Source of the DNA: Pseudoruminococcus sp964385235
Lineage (GTDB): Bacteria > Bacillota > Clostridia > Oscillospirales > Acutalibacteraceae
Direction: 5' to 3'
Length of the DNA: 12,414 nucleotides
Assembly (NCBI GenBank): GCA_964385235.1
Contig: CAYLOD010000056.1
Coordinates: forward strand, 1-12,414
The notes under the pieces were generated by a model. That model searched no databases. It had not been told where the DNA came from and saw only the letters and a program-made list of their open reading frames with translations. Made by a program: the position numbers and the translations under genes. Positions 7,035 through 12,414 of the stretch are shown here, in pieces. Position 1 is the stretch's first letter. Every line of letters starts with the position of its first letter.

Positions 7035-9545
7035 TTAAGTACGAAGTTTTTCATCTGCTGTCAGGTGGCTGCTCTCCTTGTAGGGTCTTACAAGCAGAAA
7101 AACAATGAACGCCGCGACGAGGAAAGCAAGTATGACAAACGGGTCGAATGCTCCGCCTGTGAAAAGATTGCCGAACTGATAGATGCAGAGAGATATTGCG
7201 TAGGCAAACACAGACTGATAGCCTATCGCGAACCATGTCCACTTGGCACTGTTCATCTCGCGCTTTATCGCGCCTATTGCCGCAAAGCATGGCGCGCACA
7301 AGAGGTTGAATACGAGAAACGAAAGCGCGGCCGGACCCGTAAAGGAAGCGGCGAGATTTCCCCAGATTTCAGCGCCGTTCTCCGCGACTTCGGCAAAGCC
7401 GTAAAGTATGCCAAATGTACCGACGACGTTTTCTTTTGCGACAAGACCTGTAGCGGCGGCAACGGCAGCCTGCCAGTTACCCCAGCCGAGAGGAATAAAC
7501 AGCCATGCTATGGCGCTGCCTATGACGGCGAGGAAACTGAGATCAAGTTCTCCGCTCTCAAGCATTCTAAACTGACCGTCAACTATTCCGAAGCTCGACG
7601 TGAACCATACGAAAATCGTTGAGAGAAGAATTATCGTTCCCGCCTTCTTTATAAACGACCATCCGCGCTCCCACATACTGCGCAGAATATTGCCCGCAGT
7701 GGGAAGATGATACGCGGGAAGCTCCATAACGAACGGAGCGGGATCTCCCGCAAACATCTTGGTTTTCTTGAGGATAATACCCGATACAACTATTGCCGCC
7801 ACACCTATGAAATACGCGAGCGGCGACACCCACCAGGCTCCGTCGAATATCGCGCCTGCGATAAGAGCAATTATCGGAAGCTTCGCGCTGCACGGTATGA
7901 ATGTTGTAGTCATTATTGTCATCTTGCGGTCGCGGTCGTTTTCAATCGTTCGCGACGCCATTATACCGGGTACTCCGCATCCGGAACCGATAAGCATCGG
8001 TATAAAGGATTTGCCCGAAAGACCGAATCTTCTGAAAATCCTGTCCATTATGAACGCGACACGCGCCATATAGCCGCATGATTCAAGGAACGCAAGAAAG
8101 AAAAAGAGAATAAGTATCTGCGGAACAAATCCGAGAACAGCACCTACACCCGCGACAATGCCGTCAAGAATAAGTGAGTTAAGCCAATCCGCTGTATTTA
8201 TGGCTGAAAGCCCCCGCTCTATCAGGCTCGGAATACCGGGAACAAACACGCCATAGTCAGCCATATCAGGTTCCTCCGCTCCAAGCGCGCTTTCAAAGGC
8301 AGCGTAGTCAACGGGAATGGTTTCCTCTATATTTCCGTCCTCATCTTCAATTTCGGCGGAAGCTGTGATTTTCTTTGCTTTAGCCTCCGCCATGAAACTT
8401 TCAACAGCCGCCTGAGCCTCCGCGTATTCAGCGTCAGCCGCGTCCTCAGACTTTGTTATTTCAAGAGCTTCATTAAAGCTCTCTGTATCAAGCTCTGCCT
8501 TTGCGGCGGCGTCAAGGTAAGCGTCGACTTTCGCCTGCTCTGTTTCGTAATCGCCCGCCGCGCTTTCATAATCACCGCGGCCTATTCCAAACAGATACCA
8601 GCCGTCGCCGAACACACCGTCATTTACCCAGTCGGTCGCAAGAGAGCCAACCGTCGTAACTGAAACGTAGTAAACGATGATCATTACAACAGCAAAGATC
8701 GGCAGCGCAAGCCAACGGTTTGTGACGATCCTGTCTATTTTATCCGATATAGTCAGTTTATCCTTGCTTTTCTTTTTATAGCAGCCTTTGATTATGGAGC
8801 TTATGTACGAGTACCTTTCGTTGGTGATAATGCTCTCTGAATCGTCGTCGAATTTCTCCTCGGCGGCTTTTATTATATCCTCAACATCAGGCAGTTTTTC
8901 ATTCGCTTCAATAATTTTGCTGTCCCTTTCAAAAAGCTTTATCGCATAGAAGCGTTTTTGCTCATCGGGAATATCGTCCGGAAGTCTTTGAATGATTTCC
9001 GAAAGTATTGTTTCAACGTCATTAGAAAATGTGTGGACGGCTTTTGACTGTTTTTTGCTGTTTGCCGCCCTGACAGCGGCTTCGGCGGCTTCCCGTATGC
9101 CTGTACCCTTGAGTGCGGAAATTTCGCATACCTCACAGCCGAGCTTATTGGAAAGCTCCTTCAGGTCGATAACGTCACCCTTCTTTTTTAGAACGTCAAT
9201 CATATTGACAGCGATAACGACCGGTATTCCCAGCTCCGTAAGCTGAGTAGTAAGGTAAAGATTTCTCTCAAGGTTTGTACCGTCTATGATATTCAGTATA
9301 GCGTCGGGACGCTCGGTGATGAGATAGTTTCTCGCGACGACCTCCTCAAGAGTGTACGGCGAAAGTGAATATATGCCCGGCAAGTCCATTATGGCGACAT
9401 TTTTGTCGCTCTTTAGCCTGCCCTCCTTTTTCTCAACCGTAACGCCCGGCCAGTTGCCTACGTATTGGTTTGAACCTGTCAGCGCGTTGAACAGGGTTGT
9501 TTTACCGCTGTTCGGATTGCCTGCAAGTGCGATTTTTACCGACAT
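7035..9545 (-). CDS. feoB: Ferrous iron transporter FeoB with an acidic extracellular insertion
   Basis: Inner-membrane Fe(II) transporter of 836 residues with a G-protein head and a polytopic core. G1 is GNPNSGKTT (9-17), G2 lies in the YVGNWPGVTVEK region (28-39), G3 is DLPG (54-57), G4 NMID (114-117), and G5 lies in SALKGTG (143-149). A helical GDI-type domain runs to about 270 and the first membrane helix is at about 280-301. The core has the conserved ESCGYMARVAF, GSGCGVPGIMASRT and FIPCSAKLP segments with their transport Cys residues. Unusually, residues about 322-433, in the first outside loop, are an Ala/Glu/Asp-rich insertion with about 32 acidic against about 7 basic residues and no Cys or His. 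The length exceeds the usual 650-770. The ATG follows AGGAGG (complement of 9552-9557). It is third in the operon, after two FeoA proteins. Confidence 0.95.
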   Translation of the reverse strand: MSVKIALAGNPNSGKTTLFNALTGSNQYVGNWPGVTVEKKEGRLKSDKNVAIMDLPGIYSLSPYTLEEVVARNYLITERPDAILNIIDGTNLERNLYLTTQLTELGIPVVIAVNMIDVLKKKGDVIDLKELSNKLGCEVCEISALKGTGIREAAEAAVRAANSKKQSKAVHTFSNDVETILSEIIQRLPDDIPDEQKRFYAIKLFERDSKIIEANEKLPDVEDIIKAAEEKFDDDSESIITNERYSYISSIIKGCYKKKSKDKLTISDKIDRIVTNRWLALPIFAVVMIIVYYVSVTTVGSLATDWVNDGVFGDGWYLFGIGRGDYESAAGDYETEQAKVDAYLDAAAKAELDTESFNEALEITKSEDAADAEYAEAQAAVESFMAEAKAKKITASAEIEDEDGNIEETIPVDYAAFESALGAEEPDMADYGVFVPGIPSLIERGLSAINTADWLNSLILDGIVAGVGAVLGFVPQILILFFFLAFLESCGYMARVAFIMDRIFRRFGLSGKSFIPMLIGSGCGVPGIMASRTIENDRDRKMTIMTTTFIPCSAKLPIIALIAGAIFDGAWWVSPLAYFIGVAAIVVSGIILKKTKMFAGDPAPFVMELPAYHLPTAGNILRSMWERGWSFIKKAGTIILLSTIFVWFTSSFGIVDGQFRMLESGELDLSFLAVIGSAIAWLFIPLGWGNWQAAVAAATGLVAKENVVGTFGILYGFAEVAENGAEIWGNLAASFTGPAALSFLVFNLLCAPCFAAIGAIKREMNSAKWTWFAIGYQSVFAYAISLCIYQFGNLFTGGAFDPFVILAFLVAAFIVFLLVRPYKESSHLTADEKLRT

Positions 9546-9566
9546 TGTTTTTCCTCCTGATTAATA

Positions 9567-9580
9567 TTAGTTATAGCTAA
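9567..9580. promoter_or_regulatory. TTAG-N6-CTAA operator copy 1, between feoA and feoB
   Basis: TTAG-TTATAG-CTAA, extended to ATTAG...CTAAC, lies just upstream of the feoB ribosome binding site. It overlaps the -10 of a weak possible internal promoter on the minus strand (TTAAAC, 16 bases, TATAAC). Its centre is 32 bp from copy 2, about three helical turns. Same palindrome as three sites upstream of the first feoA. Confidence 0.6.
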
Positions 9581-9589
9581 CCGTTGTAC

Positions 9590-9621
9590 GCGTTTAAGTT
9601 AGCGATTTCTAACTTAAACGC
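9590..9621. promoter_or_regulatory. 13-bp perfect inverted repeat with operator copy 2 at its core
   Basis: GCGTTTAAGTTAG (9590-9602) and CTAACTTAAACGC (9609-9621) are exact reverse complements around CGATTT. The centre is TTAG-N6-CTAA (9599-9612), the same motif as the other feo palindromes, but the arms extend nine further bases on each side. In the feoA-feoB transcript it would form a 13-bp hairpin with a 6-base loop and no T-run after it. It may act as operator, as an RNA stability or processing element, or both. Confidence 0.6.
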
Positions 9622-9638
9622 AAATATATAGAAGTGAT

Positions 9639-9860
9639 TTAAGCGCTTACCTCAACCATTTCCGCATCGGATTTTCTGATTGAAAGTTCATATCCCCTGA
9701 CAGTGACCTCAACAGGATCTCCGAGAGGTGCAACTTTACGGATAAAAACCTCAACGCCCTTAGTAATACCCATGTCCATGATGCGGCGCTTTACCGCTCC
9801 TTCCCCGTGGAGCTTAACGACCTTTACCGTATCTCCGACCTTTACATCTTTCAGTGTCAC
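9639..9860 (-). CDS. feoA: FeoA family protein (second FeoA of the operon)
   Basis: A 73-residue cytoplasmic SH3-like protein that in the family supports FeoB-dependent Fe(II) uptake. It shows the classic FeoA pattern: an early GDTVKVVKLHGEGAVKRRIMDMGI stretch (about 9-32), the turn VAPLGDPVEV (about 43-52), and the closing ELSIRKSDAEMVEV strand (about 58-71). The start is GTG at 9860, with GGGAGAA about 9 bases upstream; the nearby ATG is out of frame. It follows the first feoA-like gene by 63 bases and precedes feoB by 93 bases that contain two palindromes. Confidence 0.9.
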   Translation of the reverse strand: MTLKDVKVGDTVKVVKLHGEGAVKRRIMDMGITKGVEVFIRKVAPLGDPVEVTVRGYELSIRKSDAEMVEVSA

Positions 9861-9923
9861 TATACATTCTCCCTTCTTGACTCTTATTTGTCCGGCAGAT
9901 AGCCGATCTCAATCCGTACAACT

Positions 9924-10133
9924 TTATATCATTATTTTATTTGCCATCTCCCGGCTTATTGCTACACGGCTGTCCTTTATATTTACTATTACGTTGCCGT
10001 TATTTTCGGAGATTACAGTAACGTCACTCCCCGCGACAAAGCCGAGTTCCTCGAGAAATTTTCTGACCTCATCTTTACCTCCTATCCTCTTTATTCGATT
10101 TGCCACACCTGCTTGAGCCATGGTTAAAGGCAT
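9924..10133 (-). CDS. FeoA-domain protein (first gene of the feo operon)
   Basis: A 69-residue FeoA-like SH3-fold protein, divergent from the neighbouring FeoA. MPLTMAQAG is followed by VANRIKRIGGKDEVRKFLEELGFVAGSDVTVI, matching the FeoA core (leu-rich helix ending ELGF, then a G-x-x-V turn), and it ends with a strand VIVNIKDSRVAISREMANKIMI. Tandem FeoA proteins of unequal sequence are common in Clostridia; one may bind FeoB while the other has a regulatory role, but this is inference. ATG at 10133 follows AGGAGTGAT at good distance. It is the promoter-proximal gene, preceded by a promoter with three palindromes. Confidence 0.88.
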   Translation of the reverse strand: MPLTMAQAGVANRIKRIGGKDEVRKFLEELGFVAGSDVTVISENNGNVIVNIKDSRVAISREMANKIMI

Positions 10134-10162
10134 AATATATCACTCCTTTTCCGCTGTGTATA

Positions 10163-10176
10163 TTAGTTATGACTAA
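10163..10176. promoter_or_regulatory. TTAG-N6-CTAA operator copy 3, in the feo leader
   Basis: TTAG-TTATGA-CTAA within ATTAG...CTAAC, lying between the predicted transcription start and the first feoA ribosome binding site. Its centre is 34 bp from copy 4. A repressor bound here would block elongation. Confidence 0.6.
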
Positions 10177-10196
10177 CACGACCTTATAAAATACGG

Positions 10197-10211
10197 TTAG
10201 TTTTATTTAAC
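10197..10211. promoter_or_regulatory. TTAG-N6-TTAA operator copy 4 (one mismatch)
   Basis: GTTAG-TTTTAT-TTAAC matches the shared palindrome except C-to-T in the second half-site. Centre 34 bp from copy 3 and 28 bp from copy 5, so all three are on roughly the same DNA face. It lies just downstream of the predicted start of the feo transcript. Confidence 0.5.
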
Positions 10212-10221
10212 TACATATATC

Positions 10222-10250
10222 AGATTAGCATAAACTAACCGATTTGTCAA
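10222..10250 (-). promoter_or_regulatory. feo operon promoter with overlapping operator copy 5
   Basis: On the minus strand, TTGACA (complement of 10245-10250), 17 bases, then TAATCT (complement of 10222-10227). The palindrome TTAG-CATAAA-CTAA (10225-10238) sits in the spacer and covers half of the -10, a textbook repressor position. Transcription would start near 10215, leaving a leader of about 80 bases with copies 3 and 4. The arrangement fits metal-dependent repression of iron uptake by a DtxR/IdeR/MntR-type or Fur-type regulator; which one is inference. Confidence 0.75.
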
Positions 10251-10363
10251 GCATTTGCATGAAAAATTTATTAAGAATTTTATCTGAAATTCAAGTTTTC
10301 ACAACGCGCATATTTTACTGTTCAAATACATTCAAGCATTTGATCAAAAATATGTGTTTATCG

Positions 10364-10410
10364 GGAAAAAAGCTCCCCGAAGTCAGTTAAGACCTCGGGG
10401 AGCTGATTTT
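10364..10410 (-). terminator. Rho-independent terminator of the PepSY gene
   Basis: AGCTCCCCGA (10371-10380) and TCGGGGAGCT (10395-10404) are a perfect 10-bp inverted repeat with a 14-base loop. On the minus strand the second arm is followed by T5-T6 (complement of 10365-10370). It begins just past the stop of the PepSY gene. The stretch 10251-10363 between it and the feo promoter is AT-rich and I see nothing else in it. Confidence 0.88.
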
Positions 10411-10420
10411 CTGTTGTTAC

Positions 10421-12055
10421 TTAATCAAAATCTTTGTCATACTCAAGAATCTTTCCGGATATTGCGTCAATAGTATAATCATATTCTAATACGCCGCTTA
10501 CAAATTCGATCTCGTATACATACCTGCCATCATCTCTGTCGAGCTTGGTTTTTATGAACCTTACTTCCGATGCCGAAAGACCCGCATGAGATAAGGCGAT
10601 CTGCCTTGCCTTTTCTTCTCCGATGTAGCTGCCGCTCGGCTTTGAGCTCTGCTGTGACTGCTGGGTTTTAATATTTTCTACATCTTTTTCTATGATATTT
10701 CCGTTCAGGGCATTGATTTCATAATCATACTCTTTATTAGATGTACGGAACTCGATGTCGTACTTCGGGGTGCGCTCGTCGCTGTCGAGCTTTGCCTTAG
10801 TAAATGTGGCATTGCCCGCTGATACGTTTGCATCGCTTAGAGCGATCTGCTTTGCCTTTTCGACGCCGATGTAGCTGTTATTATTATTGCCGCTCGGCTT
10901 TGAGCTCTGCTGTGACTGCGGTGTTTTAATATTTTCTACATCTTTTTCTATGATACTTCCGTTTTTGGCGTTGATCTCATAGTCATATTCCTTATCTGAT
11001 GTACGGAACTCGATGTCGTACTTCGGGGTGCGCTCGTCGCTGTCAAGCTTTGCCTGCGTAAACGTGGCATTTCCCGCTGATACGTTCGCGTCGCTTAGAG
11101 CGATCTGCTTTGCCTTTTCGACGCCGATATAGCCGTTATTGCCGGTATTACCGCTGTTACTGTTGCTGTTGACGTTGTTGTTGCCGCTGTTACTGTTGCT
11201 GTTGANNNNNNNNNNNNNNNNNNNNNNNNNNNNNNNNNNNNNNNNNNNNNNNNNNNNNNNNNNNNNNNNNNNNNNNNNNNNNNNNNNNNNNNNNNNNNNN
11301 NNNNNACTGTTGCTGTTGACGTTGTTGTTGCCGCTGTTACTGTTGCTGTTGACGTTGTTGCTGCCGCTGTTAACGTTGTTGTTGCCGCTGTTGCCGTTTG
11401 AAGCTGTACCTTGATTGTTATTTAAAGCTCTGATGTCCACTTCAATTATAGCTCCGTCAACGGCATTTATCTCGTAATCGTATTTTTTGTTTGAAGCGGT
11501 AAATTCAATATCGTATATAGTGATATTTTCATCCTTGTCAGCCACGGTTTTTATAAATTTAACATCGGAGGCCGAAAACTTCGCATCTTTTAACGCTATT
11601 TCTTTGGCTTTTTCAAGGCCGATATCTTCGTTGCTGCCGTTTGACTGCTGAATATTTAACGCACGCACGTCCTTCTCGATTATGCTTCCGTCAGACACGT
11701 TTATCTCATACTCATACTTTTTATCAGGGGTGCTGAACTCAATATCATAAACCTGAGAATTGCCGTCGCTGTCCTGCCATGCCTGCGAAAAAGAAACGTC
11801 ATCCTCGCTCAAACCGGCGTCTTTAAGTGCGGCTTTTTTAGCATCGGCGAGAGATACAACATCTATGGCTCCGTTGTTATTAGCGAGAGCTTCATTCTTA
11901 TTCGCAACGTCAGATACAGAAGTATCGCTTTCACCATTATTAACGACATTGTGCGACACCGCGACACCTATACCTATCCCCGATGCAAGAAGAACACCGG
12001 CGATACAACCCGCTAAGATAAACACCTTTTTACTCAAAACAAATGTTGATTTCAT
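10421..12055 (-). CDS. Membrane-anchored protein with five PepSY domains and an Asn/Ser/Gly repeat linker
   Basis: A basic N-terminus and one hydrophobic helix (about 11-34) anchor the protein with its bulk outside the cell. PepSY domains follow at about 66-133, 144-211, 309-378, 395-464 and 476-544; each has the EKAKxIAL helix and a YDIEF...YDYEINxxxGxIIE strand pair. Domains 3 and 4 differ at only 4 of 70 residues, a recent duplication. Between domains 2 and 3 lies a low-complexity Asn/Ser/Gly/Val linker built of 11-residue units, broken by 100 N, so the total length is unknown. Linkers before domains 4 and 5 share QSQQSSKPSG. ATG at 12055 has AGGAGG (complement of 12063-12068) 7 bases before it. 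PepSY domains are associated with protease inhibition or cell-surface signalling; no ligand can be named. LAGC at 14-17 looks like a lipobox, but its hydrophobic core before Cys is too short. Confidence 0.85.
   Translation of the reverse strand: MKSTFVLSKKVFILAGCIAGVLLASGIGIGVAVSHNVVNNGESDTSVSDVANKNEALANNNGAIDVVSLADAKKAALKDAGLSEDDVSFSQAWQDSDGNSQVYDIEFSTPDKKYEYEINVSDGSIIEKDVRALNIQQSNGSNEDIGLEKAKEIALKDAKFSASDVKFIKTVADKDENITIYDIEFTASNKKYDYEINAVDGAIIEVDIRALNNNQGTASNGNSGNNNVNSGSNNVNSNSNSGNNNVNSNSXXXXXXXXXXXXXXXXXXXXXXXXXXXXXXXXXXNSNSNSGNNNVNSNSNSGNTGNNGYIGVEKAKQIALSDANVSAGNATFTQAKLDSDERTPKYDIEFRTSDKEYDYEINAKNGSIIEKDVENIKTPQSQQSSKPSGNNNNSYIGVEKAKQIALSDANVSAGNATFTKAKLDSDERTPKYDIEFRTSNKEYDYEINALNGNIIEKDVENIKTQQSQQSSKPSGSYIGEEKARQIALSHAGLSASEVRFIKTKLDRDDGRYVYEIEFVSGVLEYDYTIDAISGKILEYDKDFD
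10631..11135 (-). repeat. 258-bp tandem duplication encoding PepSY domains 3 and 4
   Basis: The block starting at 10631 and the block starting at 10889 align at a constant offset of 258 bases through to about 11130 (for example GCCTTTTCG at 10854 and 11112). Each unit encodes one 86-residue linker plus PepSY domain. Differences are few, mostly silent or conservative, so the duplication is recent or homogenised by conversion. Confidence 0.8.
11142..11396 (-). repeat. 33-bp tandem repeat (11-residue units) in the PepSY linker
   Basis: The coding strand encodes units of the type SNSGNNNVNSN. At least two near-identical copies flank the gap, with degenerate copies at both outer edges (unit variants ending GSNNVNS and GNTGNNG). 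Copy number is unknown because the assembly gap lies inside. The unit length is a multiple of three, so changes in copy number keep the frame. Confidence 0.8.
11206..11305. other. Assembly gap of 100 N
   Basis: Exactly 100 N, the usual placeholder for a gap of unknown size. The 14 bases left of it and the 14 bases right of it are the same (ACTGTTGCTGTTGA), placing both edges in the 33-bp repeat. In repeat register the true gap is 19 + 33k bases; k = -1 would mean the two contig ends simply overlap by 14. Confidence 0.95.
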
Positions 12056-12094
12056 ACTGAACCCTCCTAAGAAATTTAGTTTATTTTTTTAAAT

Positions 12095-12130
12095 AAAAGG
12101 GGGACAATCTCAACTGACTGACCTCCTTTT
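12095..12130 (-). promoter_or_regulatory. Hairpin in the PepSY gene leader, attenuator-like
   Basis: On the minus strand AAAAGGAGG (complement of 12122-12130) pairs with CCCCCTTTT (complement of 12095-12103) with one mismatch and an 18-base loop, about 40 bases before the ATG. The right arm ends in T4 followed by ATTTA. The left arm looks like a strong ribosome binding site and would be hidden by pairing. A second 7-bp hairpin TTTTCGG/CCGAAAA (12187-12193 with 12208-12214) lies near the predicted transcript start. Either may be a leader structure without regulatory meaning. Confidence 0.35.
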
Positions 12131-12221
12131 GACTACAGAATAAGGCAAAAGATATTGAATGTTTCCAAAAACACCGATGTATTTGATTTTCGGTTTTACA
12201 CCTCTGTCCGAAAATAAATTT

Positions 12222-12251
12222 ATTATAGTCGATGCACAATAACCGAAACAA
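12222..12251 (-). promoter_or_regulatory. Candidate promoter of the PepSY gene
   Basis: On the minus strand TTGTTT (complement of 12246-12251), 18 bases, then TATAAT (complement of 12222-12227). The start would be near 12215, giving a leader of about 160 bases. The rest of the 12131-12414 region has short open frames without ribosome binding sites and no recognisable gene. Confidence 0.5.
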
Positions 12252-12377
12252 TAAATCCTCCGGCAAAATGCGTTTCGGAAACCTCTGCTGTTTAACACAA
12301 AAGGTTTATCAGTCAATGTTGATAGCAGCCTGTGCCGTATCAAACTGTTGTGTACGACAAAAACGCCTATAAAATTC

Positions 12378-12411
12378 TGAAAGCGCTTTCCCTTTATTTA
12401 TATAAATTATA
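12378..12411 (-). promoter_or_regulatory. Probable cre site (CcpA) next to a -10 element at the window edge
   Basis: TGAAAGCGCTTTCC (12378-12391) matches the catabolite response palindrome TGAAAGCGCTTTCA at 13 of 14 positions. On the minus strand a TATAAT (complement of 12406-12411) lies upstream of it, placing the site at about +7 to +21 of a transcript, a roadblock position. The -35 would be outside the window. The site could also serve a gene to the right that is not visible. Confidence 0.5.
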
Positions 12412-12414
12412 TCA

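Noticed and set aside
7065..7622. Long plus-strand open frame opposite feoB
   Set aside because: It is antisense to a clear FeoB reading frame, lacks a ribosome binding site and shows no protein family features.
11142..11396. Repeat array as a CRISPR
   Set aside because: Units are contiguous with no unique spacers and encode an in-frame Asn/Ser/Gly linker, so this is a coding tandem repeat.
12004..12010. LAGC lipobox in the PepSY protein
   Set aside because: Only about six hydrophobic residues lie between the last Lys and the Cys, and the hydrophobic stretch continues past it, so a plain membrane anchor is more likely.
12081..12343. Two short minus-strand frames upstream of the PepSY gene
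   Set aside because: They overlap each other and the predicted leader, have no ribosome binding site and no recognisable features.

Overview
The window looks like a chromosomal segment of a low-to-mid GC Clostridia bacterium, most likely a gut Oscillospiraceae/Ruminococcaceae-type organism. The reasons are strong AGGAGG-type ribosome binding sites, Firmicutes-style ECF transporter and Feo genes, a multi-PepSY surface protein and a CcpA-like site. This placement is inference from gene content, not a phylogeny. A run of exactly 100 N (11206-11305) shows it comes from a draft scaffold.

Layout. (1) 1-952: the 3' part of a NYN (PIN-like) nuclease-family gene, closed by a terminator. (2) 1002-3360: a promoter and an ECF-type vitamin transporter operon, with a fused double ATPase followed by a substrate-binding S component. 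Both genes carry a single-base lesion: ACG where the ATG should be, and an in-frame TGA where the family has Gly. No EcfT gene is visible. (3) 3368-4692, minus strand: a THUMP-domain RNA methyltransferase with its own promoter and terminator, convergent to the ECF operon. (4) 5077-6658: a two-gene reversible ADP-ribosylation module, a zinc-type macrodomain hydrolase overlapping a class M sirtuin (SirTM). The usual lipoylation partners are absent here. (5) 6727-6776: a terminator that works on both strands and separates SirTM from the converging feo operon. (6) 6834-10250, minus strand: a ferrous iron uptake operon in transcription order feoA-like, feoA, feoB, Cys-rich FeoB-associated peptide. 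Five copies of a TTAG-N6-CTAA palindrome (one with a single mismatch) lie upstream of the first feoA and between feoA and feoB, and one overlaps a clear promoter. (7) 10364-12411, minus strand: a membrane-anchored protein with five PepSY domains, a 33-bp tandem repeat linker that contains the assembly gap, its terminator, a long leader and a probable cre site.

The strongest signals for follow-up are the palindrome family of the feo operon, the two point lesions in the ECF operon, the SirTM/macrodomain pair without GcvH-L/LplA2, the acidic extracellular insertion in FeoB, and the repeat-driven PepSY protein. No tRNA, rRNA, insertion sequence or CRISPR array was seen.
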